Assembly (NCBI GenBank): GCA_964384485.1 | Contig: CAYLLE010000002.1 | Coordinates: forward strand, 31,826 to 95,825 | DNA from: CAYLLE01 sp964384485 | Lineage (GTDB): Bacteria > Spirochaetota > Spirochaetia > CAYLLE01 | Length of the DNA: 64,000 nucleotides | Direction of reading: 5' to 3' | In this document: piece after piece, positions 33,219-41,492 of the stretch | Layout of the letters: every line of letters begins with the position of its first letter | Numbering within the stretch: the stretch's first letter is position 1 | Made by a program: the position numbers and the translations under genes | The notes under the pieces: model-generated | Database searches by the model: none | What the model saw: only the letters and a program-made list of their open reading frames with translations | What the model was told of the DNA's origin: nothing

Positions 33219-33980
33219 TTTCCTGATTCTGGAAAAATAGATCGGTCCTCTCCCCCCGGAACGGTCCGGCCATATCCGCCATCCGTATCCGGTTTTTTCT
33301 CCCCATGGAGCCGACACGTCGTCCACCTTAATCTTTTTGCCCCACCGCTTTACCGCCTTTTCTATTACCCGGTCGTTTTCCAGGGGAGAAAGGGCGCAGG
33401 TGCTGTAGAGAACGATCCCTCCTGGCTTCACCGCGGTAATCCCCGATGCCAAGATGGCGTACTGTTCCACCGAAAGCCGTTTGGAACGGCGGGGACTCCA
33501 CCGCTTAAGATGTTCCGGCGATGAAAGAATGTGACTTTCCGAAGAACAGGGGACATCACAGAGCACCCGGTCATAAGCATTCTGTTCGTAAAGCCCCCAT
33601 CGGGAAGCATCCCGGCAGGTAATCCGTATGTTCGAAAGCATTTCCGATTCCAGATGTTCCGTCAGCACCCGCTTTAACCGGGCCGTCCTTGCCGCTGAAC
33701 GGTCGTTCACGGTAAGCTCCCCTTCTTCGGTAAGCATTCCCGCGATCACCAGGGTTTTTCCTCCCGGGGCCGCGCAAAGGTCCAGGACCCGGCTCCCCGG
33801 AGCTGCCAGCAGTGCCCGGGCCGCTGTATGGGATGCTTCGTCTAAATAATAGGTTTTCTTGAGCCGCTCTTTCAGCTGATAGTGGGGCCGGTTTAAAAAC
33901 ATGGCTTCCCGGAGATTCTCCCATCTGGAGCCGAAGAGACCGCGGTAGTATTCATCAAAATCGATCCGGTTTTTGCTCAT
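33201..33980 (-). CDS. NOL1/NOP2/Sun-family RNA (cytosine-5) methyltransferase
   Basis: A 259-aa methyltransferase. AdoMet motif I is LDLCAAPGGKTLVIAGML near residue 70. Motif IV is CDVPCSSES near 140, with Cys in the P-C-S position, and motif VI is YSTCALSPLENDRVI near 195, carrying the nucleophilic Cys (usually T-C-S, here T-C-A). It is shorter than RsmB (429 aa) because the NusB-like domain is absent. Whether it modifies rRNA or tRNA cannot be told. The start overlaps the glycosyltransferase stop by 4 bp. Confidence 0.85.
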   Translation of the reverse strand: MSKNRIDFDEYYRGLFGSRWENLREAMFLNRPHYQLKERLKKTYYLDEASHTAARALLAAPGSRVLDLCAAPGGKTLVIAGMLTEEGELTVNDRSAARTARLKRVLTEHLESEMLSNIRITCRDASRWGLYEQNAYDRVLCDVPCSSESHILSSPEHLKRWSPRRSKRLSVEQYAILASGITAVKPGGIVLYSTCALSPLENDRVIEKAVKRWGKKIKVDDVSAPWGEKTGYGWRIWPDRSGGRGPIYFSRIRKLEPDG

Positions 33981-35074
33981 AGTCCTGCCGCTCCGGTGAA
34001 GAACTTATCAAATTCGCGGATCCGGAGTGACCATGAATGAAGCCTCATCCGCGCGGGAAGTCCTTCCGGCGGATCCAGGGTTTCGGCTAAGCACAATGCC
34101 CGGAGCCGTCTGTACAGATCATCCTCATTCCGGTAGAGACAGTCCCGATGATATTCCTCCGGAATCAGTTCAGGGTAGGATAGCCGGAAAGGAACCAGGG
34201 GACGGCAGCCGAACGCGGCGGCTTCGGCAACCGAGATCCCGAAGTTTTCCTGGACCGCCGTGCTGATCACAATGTTTCCCCGGAGGAGCCACTTTTCGTA
34301 TTCATCTCTGTCCTCCACATACCCGTAATGGACGATCCGTCCGGCAAGCCGCTCCTTTGCCTTCAGGAAGGGTTTCGGCACTTTCTGAAAATTTTCGCCC
34401 AGCACTGCCACCCTGAAAGGTATCCCTTCTCCGGCTAACCGGAAAAGAACACGGAAGAATACTTCCGGTTTTTTATCGAATTCCCATCGGTGGTTCCAAA
34501 CGATGAAGGGTTCCGGTTCATTTTGATCAGGGAGTTCATATTCCGGCGGAGGTACATGGATTCCGGGATGTATGACCGTAGATTTTCTTTCAATAATTTC
34601 CTGTATCCAGACCGGCCGGAATTCCGGCATTTTCCGGATAAATCCGGGGAGATGGTCCAGAAAGGCATTCCGGTGAAACCGGGAGTTGAAAATGATCCTG
34701 TCCGCGGTAAGGCAGGTGGTAATATCGGTAAAACCGAATTGGTAATCCATTTTTTCCCCGGCCGGAAGGGGGTAGGAAAGCTGATTTTCGTGAAAATACA
34801 CAACCCCCTTTGGACACCGGGAACCCCAAAGGGCCTTGAGGTCCGAAAAGGACATCATGTCGGAGGTAAAGATTAGATCGTAGTCTTCGGGGTTTTTTAC
34901 GGTTCTGTAGAAATGAAGTGCCGCCCCCCGCATGCGCCACTTCCAGAACCGGGCGGGCATGGTGACTAGGGTGATTTCGTGCCGGGTGAATCCTGTTATT
35001 CCCCGGGCAAAATCTTTATGGGACCCTCCCGCAAAGGGTTCGAGGTAGAGTATTTTGCGTCTGTTTTTTTCCAC
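33977..35074 (-). CDS. DUF3524 glycosyltransferase, tRNA-queuosine mannosyltransferase type
   Basis: A 365-aa GT-B-type glycosyltransferase. The N-terminus ILYLEPFAGGSHKDFARG and VTMPARFWKWRMRGAALHF are the hallmark of the DUF3524 family, whose characterised members add mannose to queuosine in tRNA-Asp. The C-terminal half has the donor-site Glu region VQENFGISVAEAAAFGCRPL near residue 280. It is translationally coupled to an RNA m5C methyltransferase (4-bp overlap), which fits a shared role in RNA modification. Specificity for mannose is by family only. Confidence 0.85.
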   Translation of the reverse strand: MEKNRRKILYLEPFAGGSHKDFARGITGFTRHEITLVTMPARFWKWRMRGAALHFYRTVKNPEDYDLIFTSDMMSFSDLKALWGSRCPKGVVYFHENQLSYPLPAGEKMDYQFGFTDITTCLTADRIIFNSRFHRNAFLDHLPGFIRKMPEFRPVWIQEIIERKSTVIHPGIHVPPPEYELPDQNEPEPFIVWNHRWEFDKKPEVFFRVLFRLAGEGIPFRVAVLGENFQKVPKPFLKAKERLAGRIVHYGYVEDRDEYEKWLLRGNIVISTAVQENFGISVAEAAAFGCRPLVPFRLSYPELIPEEYHRDCLYRNEDDLYRRLRALCLAETLDPPEGLPARMRLHSWSLRIREFDKFFTGAAGL

Positions 35075-35096
35075 GTCATCTTATTATACTATCAAC

Positions 35097-35768
35097 ATGA
35101 AATATCTGGGAGTACTTTTCGACCTTGACGGAACTCTGCTTGATACTATTGACGATATAGAAACGGCAATGAACCGGGTTCTATCCGACCACGGATTTCC
35201 TCTGCATTCCGCCGGAGAATACCGGGAGATGGTAGGCTGGGGTTTAACTGAACTGGTCCGACGCGCCCTTCCTAAGGAGTACGCTGTCGGCAAGAAGATC
35301 AGGCAGTGCAGTGAAGATATGAAGCGGTATTACGCCGAAAAACCGGTAGAAAGGACAAAACCTTTTCCGGGAATTGTGCCGATGCTCGACGCGCTGTCGG
35401 AAATGGACGTTAAAATAGGCATCTTGTCTAATAAGGCGGACAGTATTGTGGAACAAGTTGTTGAAAAGGTTTTTGCGGACCGTCGGTTTCACTCGGTAAG
35501 GGGACTCCGGGATGATGTACCGCGGAAACCCGATCCTGCTGGGGCTTTTCACGGCGCCCGGGAAATGGAAGCTGATCCCCGGCATATCCTTTACATTGGT
35601 GATTCCGATGTGGATATGGAGACCGCAATTAACGCGGGAATGTTTCCGGCCGGGGTGAGTTGGGGATACCGGAGTCCGGAAATGCTCCGGCGGCACGGGG
35701 CGGAAATTATTTTTGATACGCCGGAAGAGATTACTAAATTTATAAAAGGAGCGAATAATAATGGATAA
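35097..35768 (+). CDS. HAD-family hydrolase, phosphoglycolate phosphatase-like
   Basis: A 223-aa HAD phosphatase. Motif I is VLFDLDGTLLDTIDDI with the nucleophile Asp and D+2 Asp. Motif II lies in IGILSNKADS, and motifs III and IV in RKPDPAGAF and YIGDSDVDMETAINAG. The C1 cap resembles Gph phosphoglycolate phosphatases. ATG 35097 gives MKYLGVLFDLDG; an earlier in-frame start would lie within the divergent glycosyltransferase gene. It overlaps the phosphoglucomutase start by 8 bp, hinting at sugar-phosphate metabolism. Confidence 0.85.
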   Translation: MKYLGVLFDLDGTLLDTIDDIETAMNRVLSDHGFPLHSAGEYREMVGWGLTELVRRALPKEYAVGKKIRQCSEDMKRYYAEKPVERTKPFPGIVPMLDALSEMDVKIGILSNKADSIVEQVVEKVFADRRFHSVRGLRDDVPRKPDPAGAFHGAREMEADPRHILYIGDSDVDMETAINAGMFPAGVSWGYRSPEMLRRHGAEIIFDTPEEITKFIKGANNNG

Positions 35769-37521
35769 AGAAGAACTAAAGAAGAAAGCGGAACAATATA
35801 TTTCGAACGAACAGAATGATGATTTCCGGGGAGAAGTGGAGTCTCTCCTGGATAATGAAAAATATGATGAGCTTGAAGAGCGGTTCTATACTGAACTGGA
35901 GTTTGGTACCGGGGGAATCCGGGGGGTTATCGGCGGCGGGTTAAACCGGATGAATACATTCATCATCCGAAGGACCACCCAGGGTCTCGCGAATTATGCG
36001 CGGAAGCAGTCCGAGCGTCCTTCGGTGGTGATTGCATACGATTCCCGCCGGTATTCTAAAGTCTTTGCTCTTGAGGCAGCTTTGGTGATGTGCGCAAACG
36101 GAATAAAGGCCTATCTCTTTACCTCCCTCAGGCCGACCCCGGAGCTGTCCTACGCGGTACGGAAACTGAAGACCACCACCGGGATCGTTGTTACGGCAAG
36201 CCATAATCCTCCGGAATACAACGGCTACAAAGTATACTGGTCCGACGGCGCCCAGATTGTACACCCTCATGATCAGGGCATAATTGATGAGGTGAAAAAC
36301 GTAAAAACTCCCATCCCCCGGATGGAAGAAAATGAAGCGGTAGAGAAGGGGCTTTTAACCTACATAGACCGGGAAATAGATGACGCCTTTGTGGCGATGG
36401 CCAAAAATGTCTCCCTTCGGCCGGAATTGTTCCGGGAGAAAGAGGCCGCTTCTTTTGACCTGGTGTACACACCCCTCCACGGAACCGGAGCCATGCTTGT
36501 GGAACGGGTGCTTGGGGAACTCGGTCTGGGAGTGACCACGGTTCCTGAACAGCGGGAACCTGACGGGGAGTTTCCGACGGTTAAATTCCCGAACCCGGAA
36601 GAGGCCTCCGCCCTAAAATTGGCCCTGGAACTCGGGAAAAAGGAGAATGCCAATCTGGTGGTGGGGACTGATCCCGATGCCGACCGGATCGGAATAGCGG
36701 TACCCCGGGGCAACGGAGAGTATGCCCTCATTACCGGGAATCAGCTGGGTGCCCTTCTGGCCGACTACGCCTTCTCCACCTTGACGGAGCAGGATGCGAT
36801 GCCTGAGAAACCGTATTTCATTAAGACAGTTGTAACTACCGAACTCCAGGATCTGATCGCCCAAAAATACGGGGTGGAAGTTTACGATACCCTCACCGGA
36901 TTCAAGCACATTGCCTCAAAGATAAGAGAATTTGAAGATTCCGGCAGCGGCAAGACCTTTATCTTGGGGGGAGAAGAGAGCTACGGCTACATGATCGGAT
37001 CGGAGGTTCGGGACAAGGACTCCATTTCTTCCACTGTATTGACAGTAGAGATGGCTCTGTACAATCACCTGAAGGGAATGTCTCTTTTAGATCGTCTCGA
37101 AGCCATCTACCGGGAACACGGCTTTTTTGAAGAAATTATGATCAGCAAGTATTTCCGGGGTATGGAAGGACTGCCCAAAATGAAGAAGCTCATGGAATCA
37201 TTCCGGAACAATCCGCCCGCATCTCTGGGCGGACAAAAGGTTACCGAAATAAAGGACTACCTAACCCGTGAAACCATTCGTGTCGCCGAAAACCGCCGTG
37301 TCAAAGACATCGAGCTTCCGGCTTCCAACGTGCTGAAATTCCGGCTTGAAGATCAAAGTACGGTCAGTGTCCGTCCCTCCGGAACTGAGCCGAAGATCAA
37401 ATTCTATGCCTCCTGCCGGAGCAGGAATGACGACCTGGATACCGCCCGGAAGAAGGTGCGGGAAAAACTTGACAAAATAGAACAGGAAATAAACAGCGTA
37501 CTCGAGAAGGCGGAAGCTTAA
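35761..37521 (+). CDS. Phosphoglucomutase/phosphomannomutase
   Basis: A 586-aa alpha-D-phosphohexomutase interconverting hexose 1- and 6-phosphates. The N-terminal FGTGGIRGVIGGGLNRMN, the phosphoserine loop TASHNPPEYNGYKVYWSDG near residue 145, the metal loop GTDPDADRIGIAVP near 300, the sugar loop LGGEESYGYMIG near 400 and the phosphate-binding RPSGTEPKIKFYAS near 540 are all intact. Length fits the Bacillus PgcA type. AAAGGAG lies before the ATG. It ends 1 bp from a convergent small gene. Confidence 0.93.
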   Translation: MDKEELKKKAEQYISNEQNDDFRGEVESLLDNEKYDELEERFYTELEFGTGGIRGVIGGGLNRMNTFIIRRTTQGLANYARKQSERPSVVIAYDSRRYSKVFALEAALVMCANGIKAYLFTSLRPTPELSYAVRKLKTTTGIVVTASHNPPEYNGYKVYWSDGAQIVHPHDQGIIDEVKNVKTPIPRMEENEAVEKGLLTYIDREIDDAFVAMAKNVSLRPELFREKEAASFDLVYTPLHGTGAMLVERVLGELGLGVTTVPEQREPDGEFPTVKFPNPEEASALKLALELGKKENANLVVGTDPDADRIGIAVPRGNGEYALITGNQLGALLADYAFSTLTEQDAMPEKPYFIKTVVTTELQDLIAQKYGVEVYDTLTGFKHIASKIREFEDSGSGKTFILGGEESYGYMIGSEVRDKDSISSTVLTVEMALYNHLKGMSLLDRLEAIYREHGFFEEIMISKYFRGMEGLPKMKKLMESFRNNPPASLGGQKVTEIKDYLTRETIRVAENRRVKDIELPASNVLKFRLEDQSTVSVRPSGTEPKIKFYASCRSRNDDLDTARKKVREKLDKIEQEINSVLEKAEA

Positions 37522-37522
37522 T

Positions 37523-37804
37523 CTACCGCTTCCGCTTACGTTTGGCCGCTTCTATCTCGGAAGCGGTCAAATTTATTCTAGGTTCATCGATTTTCCCGGA
37601 TTCGAACTTTTCTTCTAAATCATCGACAAAGTTTTCTTCCATATTGTAGAGATCATCTTCCAATTTTCCGGACCATACGAGTCTGGTTAGTTCTTCTTCT
37701 TTTTCCTGATAAGTCAATAACCGTTTTGCCGTAACTGCGGCGCAGTACCAGCGGATATCATCTGTTGTTATTCCCCGGGCCGTAAATATTTCTTTAACTG
37801 TCAT
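37523..37804 (-). CDS. Hypothetical protein, 93 aa
   Basis: Not recognised. A small soluble, highly charged protein: MTVKEIFTARGITTDDIRWY, then an acidic middle (NMEENFVDDLEEKFESGK) and a Lys/Arg-rich end (EAAKRKRKR). No membrane segment or signal. It is convergent with phosphoglucomutase at 1-bp distance, and its upstream side faces the MITE-like element. Confidence 0.55.
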   Translation of the reverse strand: MTVKEIFTARGITTDDIRWYCAAVTAKRLLTYQEKEEELTRLVWSGKLEDDLYNMEENFVDDLEEKFESGKIDEPRINLTASEIEAAKRKRKR

Positions 37805-37848
37805 AGGTAAAAACTACCAGAGAACCTAAAGCGCGTGAACCCTTAAAC

Positions 37849-37938
37849 CGGCAATTTCCGATGATCCCGTTTTATGTAATTGCTCGTAATAAAACAATTT
37901 ATAAATTTTAATGCGAATGTGATCACCGGAAATTGCCG
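37849..37938. repeat. Complete 90-bp MITE-like inverted-repeat element
   Basis: The ends are CGGCAATTTCCGATGATC and its inverted partner GATCACCGGAAATTGCCG, 18-bp terminal repeats with a single mismatch, around a 54-bp AT-rich core. There is no coding capacity. About 62 bp recur inverted at 21807-21868. The terminal repeats could fold the transcript into a long hairpin. No target-site duplication is clear. It sits just upstream of the promoter of the toxin-antitoxin-like pair. Confidence 0.8.
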
Positions 37939-37955
37939 CCTGTCGACAAATAATA

Positions 37956-37984
37956 TTGACGAATTTAAAATTTTGGGGTATTCT
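37956..37984 (+). promoter_or_regulatory. Promoter of the Phd-like/HicA-like pair
   Basis: TTGACG (37956-37961) and TATTCT (37979-37984) are 17 bp apart, 24 bp before the ATG, with GGGAGG as ribosome site. It starts 17 bp after the MITE-like element. Confidence 0.65.
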
Positions 37985-38008
37985 TAGAATTGACTGGGAG
38001 GAAAATTT

Positions 38009-38443
38009 ATGATACTCGAATACGGCTTTTCTGACGCTAGAAGTCAGTTTACCGGCGTAATCGATCAGGTGCAGGATAACCTGCCTCTGCTGATCCGGCG
38101 GAGAAAATCAAGCGAAGACGACACACTGCTAATTTCCACCTCATTATTCAGCAGAGCCCTGAAAGATATCGTGAAGGCGGGGTTCAAGACCGATACCATC
38201 CTGGAATGTGATGATTCGGTTACGGTTACCCTGGCGCCGTTTAACTTCGGAGCAAACGGAGTGACCAAGGAGGAGGCGGTCGAACAGCTCCTTGAGGATG
38301 TAATTCTCTACGCGGAGGAGTTTCTGAGGAACCGGGATGTGTACCTTATGTCGAAGAACCGGCGGGAACACCTTCCCTATATCATTCAGGTACTGCTGTG
38401 TCACGATCGGGACGAACTAAAGGAGTTGCTGAACCTTGCCTAA
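38009..38443 (+). CDS. Phd/YefM-like antitoxin candidate with C-terminal extension
   Basis: A 144-aa protein. The first 60 residues, EYGFSDARSQFTGVIDQVQD, then LPLLIRRRKSSEDDTLLIS and SLFSRALKDI, follow the Phd/YefM antitoxin pattern: a 'S-x-A-R' helix start, then an R-R-x-x-x-x turn, then a beta strand L-I-S. The remaining 80 residues (VTKEEAVEQLLEDVILYAEE and a helix RREHLPYIIQVLLC) are an extra helical domain. It overlaps the HicA-like gene by 8 bp and shares a promoter with it. The antitoxin role is inferred from fold-like sequence and order. Confidence 0.55.
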   Translation: MILEYGFSDARSQFTGVIDQVQDNLPLLIRRRKSSEDDTLLISTSLFSRALKDIVKAGFKTDTILECDDSVTVTLAPFNFGANGVTKEEAVEQLLEDVILYAEEFLRNRDVYLMSKNRREHLPYIIQVLLCHDRDELKELLNLA

Positions 38444-38657
38444 GTTTCAGGAATTATTCGATTATTGTGAGAACTCAGGCTGGGAACGGTTTCGGACAAA
38501 TAACTACCACTGGTTCCGGAAAGTTCAGGATGACGGTCGGGTACTGATTACGAAGGTGGATCTTACAATGGATAAAGAGATTCCCGATTTTCTCTGGATT
38601 CATATCCTGAAGAATCAGCTCCAGATTTCCGAAGTTGAATTCCTGTCCGGAAATTAG
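38436..38657 (+). CDS. HicA-like small protein, candidate toxin
   Basis: A 73-aa protein. The pattern FDYCENSGWERFRTNNYHWF resembles the HicA start 'L-x-x-x-G-W-x-x-x-R-x-x-G-S-H-H', with one His (YHW) in the catalytic position. The end EIPDFLWIHILKNQLQISEVEF aligns with 'E-I-P-x-G-T-L-x-x-I-L-K-Q-A-x-I'. HicA proteins are double-stranded-RNA-binding-fold mRNA cleaving toxins. The insert between, and the absence of a HicB partner, make this an atypical member. It overlaps the putative antitoxin by 8 bp, the normal coupling of such pairs. Confidence 0.5.
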   Translation: MPKFQELFDYCENSGWERFRTNNYHWFRKVQDDGRVLITKVDLTMDKEIPDFLWIHILKNQLQISEVEFLSGN

Positions 38658-38668
38658 GGAGTCCGGGT

Positions 38669-40663
38669 CTACCGTTTTTCCAGCAGTTTGAGGATGTAAA
38701 GCTCGATATACCGCTTCAGCCGGTCTTTCCTGCGGATTTCGCTGAAGGCCTCGTTTATCACCAGACGGTCCGCCATCTCGTGTATCCGCTGTGCCCGGGG
38801 CAGGTTAAAACGGAATCCGGAACGTACTTTCCGCATGAAATCCCGTATCAGTGAGTTTACATCCTCCACCAGATTCCGCTTGGCCACCGGATCCAGCAGG
38901 GGATTCCATTCTTCCGCCAGTTTTTTTAGGGCGGTGTTTAGATCAGTTTCTTCCTCAAGAAATTCATCTTTCAATTCCTTCAGAGCTTCGTTATAGGTGA
39001 CTCCCTCCTGACGGGGAGGACCGCCCCGCTCCCGGCCTTCGACCGCTTTGGAGTAGGTATCCGGGGGCGCTCCGCCGTAGTATTTTGCTCCTTTCTCTTT
39101 TCCGGTTTTTGCCCGCTTTTTCTTTTTCCGCTCCCTCTCTTTTTTGGGGGGTGAGAAAAGGGCCTTGAAAAAAAGCACTATCTGATGAAGTACCGGAACT
39201 GTCTGCCAGAATGGGAGGTGAAGTCTTGCTTCGGATAAAAGTTTCTGCCTGTCAAGACCCAGGATGTTATGTACCGGCTGCAGATTCTTCTTGTCTTTAT
39301 CAAAAAGGGAAACATAATCATCAAGCGCGGCGCCGTGAAGACGGATTTCTTTCCCCAGGAGAAAGAGGATATTGTAATTGAGCAGTCCCATAAGGAGGGG
39401 ATCCTCTTCCGTTGCCGCGGTTTCCACAGCCATTTTGAAGAGCTGATCATCTTTCATCTCCGGGAGCCGTTTCTCCTGTTTCAGCAGGTCAATCCATCGA
39501 TTTAAAATATCTCTCTGATAATAGATTGACGCTTTATCTATCTTTTCGAGGAGAAGTTCGATATACAGATCTTTATAAATAAAATATTCCGTATTGTTCG
39601 ATGCTTTCAGCCGGATAATATCGGGCAGTTCCTTGCCGGTGCCTTTTGTGTTTTCTTCCAAAAAGGTATGAAGGTGATTCCGGGTATATTTTTTAGTGAG
39701 TAAATTCCCCCTGTCGTCCTTGAAATTATAGATATCCGTGATGGTGAACGCGTACGGTTTTTTCCGGAGATTCTGTTCAAGGTTTTTTAAGGAGGTCTGA
39801 ACATCCTTTTCCCGCTGCACTTTTGCCCGATAATGTACCGTATAGAACCCTATAAAGTATGCTGCCTGAATAAAGGAGTGTTCCTCGGCAAGTTTATCCC
39901 TTTTTTTTGCGTAATCCTTTATCACCAGGGAGGACAGCTGGGTCCAGAAGTGAAATGTAAAATCGGTAGGTTCGGTGATGGTATGAACTACTTCCCTGCT
40001 TGTGGTGCTGATGGATTTTATAAGATTTTTCGTCGCCACAGACTTAGATCTGAAAATGGAAACCAGCTTCTGCTGCATATAGCTGCCGTTTCGCCCCTGA
40101 CGCATATACTGTTTTATCTTCTGTACCGATAAATCGAGAAGAGTGGTCGGGATCATACCGGAAGTGACAATCATAGAATTGATGCCTTCCGGGAACTGAA
40201 TTATTACGAGAGATGTTTCGTCCTCTTTCCCCCGTTCAATCCATTGGACAAAATCGGTCTTTATATTTACCCCGTTCGCGAGTTTATGCGGAATGGGAAA
40301 CCGGAGACTGTCAGGCTGAGGAAAGGGCCGTTCAGGCTGCAGATTCTGTTTTTCATACTCTTTTTTCAGTAAATTCAGATACACTTCCGTCACAAAGACT
40401 TTTTCAGGTACCCCGCCGGAGTATTCAAGCACACAGTGACCGCGGTTTTCCAGCTGGATCAGATGACTCATTACGGTGTCTTTTGTGCGCATCTCCAAAT
40501 CTTCCAGACTTGAATTTTCTACGCTGTGTTTCGCCGCGTACGTTTTTGCGAATTTAGCAAGATCATCAACTCCAATCTCCGGCGATTCCTTACGGGAATA
40601 ATGAAGCTTGATAATCTTGTACATATCTTCCGGTGTAGACATTGAAATAATAGTACTTCGCAT
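38669..40663 (-). CDS. Large hypothetical protein, 664 aa
   Basis: No domain recognised. Soluble, mostly helical by appearance, with no signal peptide. An N-terminal segment of about 90 residues, MYKIIKLHYSRKESPEIGVD then RTKDTVMSHLIQLENRGHCV, could be a winged-helix-like module. A lysine-rich linker (KKERERKKKKRAKTGKEKG) lies near residue 515, and a helical C-terminal 110 residues follow. The ATG at 40663 has AAGGGG 6 bases upstream and is preferred to 40678. It is convergent with the HicA-like gene. Probably lineage-specific. Confidence 0.7.
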   Translation of the reverse strand: MRSTIISMSTPEDMYKIIKLHYSRKESPEIGVDDLAKFAKTYAAKHSVENSSLEDLEMRTKDTVMSHLIQLENRGHCVLEYSGGVPEKVFVTEVYLNLLKKEYEKQNLQPERPFPQPDSLRFPIPHKLANGVNIKTDFVQWIERGKEDETSLVIIQFPEGINSMIVTSGMIPTTLLDLSVQKIKQYMRQGRNGSYMQQKLVSIFRSKSVATKNLIKSISTTSREVVHTITEPTDFTFHFWTQLSSLVIKDYAKKRDKLAEEHSFIQAAYFIGFYTVHYRAKVQREKDVQTSLKNLEQNLRKKPYAFTITDIYNFKDDRGNLLTKKYTRNHLHTFLEENTKGTGKELPDIIRLKASNNTEYFIYKDLYIELLLEKIDKASIYYQRDILNRWIDLLKQEKRLPEMKDDQLFKMAVETAATEEDPLLMGLLNYNILFLLGKEIRLHGAALDDYVSLFDKDKKNLQPVHNILGLDRQKLLSEARLHLPFWQTVPVLHQIVLFFKALFSPPKKERERKKKKRAKTGKEKGAKYYGGAPPDTYSKAVEGRERGGPPRQEGVTYNEALKELKDEFLEEETDLNTALKKLAEEWNPLLDPVAKRNLVEDVNSLIRDFMRKVRSGFRFNLPRAQRIHEMADRLVINEAFSEIRRKDRLKRYIELYILKLLEKR

Positions 40664-40761
40664 TCGCGCCCCTTGCAAGCGGCATTTTATTTATATAATG
40701 CTGCCGGCAGTAATGAAAATATTGCTTGCAACACCAGGGAAAGAGTACTACTATTTATGGT

Positions 40762-41382
40762 GTGAAAATTCATAAAAGTTTCGGATTTATACTGCTTGTT
40801 GTACTGCTTTTCGGATGTAAGACCGCTGAAGAAGGAGTGGAAATTGTAAGAGAGATAGCTGTTCCCGCGGCTGATGCTTTGGCTTCGGATACGGGTAATG
40901 ATCCCGAACCCGAGCTTTCTGACCCGCCTTCGGTTCGGAAAGAACTGGAAGAACCTCAGGAACCGGAGCCGGAAGATCCGATTGAGGAAGAGGAGGCATT
41001 TACCGTTACCGAGGAGGTTTATAACCAGACATTTTCCGAGGTAGAACAGGTAATCAAGGATTTAAATAATATTATACAGCAGAATGATTTTGAAACATGG
41101 AAAACTTTTCTTACCGAACGGTATATTGATGTTATTTCAGATGAAGAAAAATTGAAGGAATTATCAAATAATCCGATACTGAAGCAGGAGAATATTGAAT
41201 TAAAAACTCTGGAGGATTATTTTAGACACGTTGTGGTACCCGCTAGATCCAAGCCAAGGCTGGATCAGATAGAATTTCTTGATGAAAAAAGGGTGCTGGC
41301 GATTACGGTTATCCGTGGAAAGAAATATATTCTATACCAGCTGATTTACCGGGACGGAAAATGGAAAATTACAGTTTTTTAG
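40762..41382 (+). CDS. Lipoprotein with acidic linker and C-terminal NTF2-like domain
   Basis: A 206-aa lipoprotein. The GTG start at 40762 gives MKIHKSFGFILLVVLLFGC, a signal peptide with lipobox L-F-G-C. Residues 50-85 are an acidic, Pro-rich tether (PEPELSDPPSVRKELEEPQE). The last 115 residues (TFSEVEQVIKDLNNIIQQND, then FETWKTFLTERYIDVISDEE, ending YRDGKWKITVF) look like an NTF2-like cone fold. Longer in-frame starts lack a signal peptide at the N-terminus. The ligand is unknown. Confidence 0.7.
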   Translation: MKIHKSFGFILLVVLLFGCKTAEEGVEIVREIAVPAADALASDTGNDPEPELSDPPSVRKELEEPQEPEPEDPIEEEEAFTVTEEVYNQTFSEVEQVIKDLNNIIQQNDFETWKTFLTERYIDVISDEEKLKELSNNPILKQENIELKTLEDYFRHVVVPARSKPRLDQIEFLDEKRVLAITVIRGKKYILYQLIYRDGKWKITVF

Positions 41383-41385
41383 TAA

Positions 41386-41413
41386 TTGCGTCCTTTTTAT
41401 AAATAGGTAATAC
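41386..41413 (+). promoter_or_regulatory. Candidate promoter for the HEAT-repeat gene
   Basis: TTGCGT (41386-41391) and TAATAC (41408-41413) with a 16-bp spacer, about 80 bp before the ATG at 41493. Confidence 0.4.
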
Positions 41414-41492
41414 TAAGGAGTATAAGAGCAAAAATCCGGCGGGAACCGATTCAGATAAGGCAGGAACCCCGGTTTTAAAAGGAGTTGGTTTT

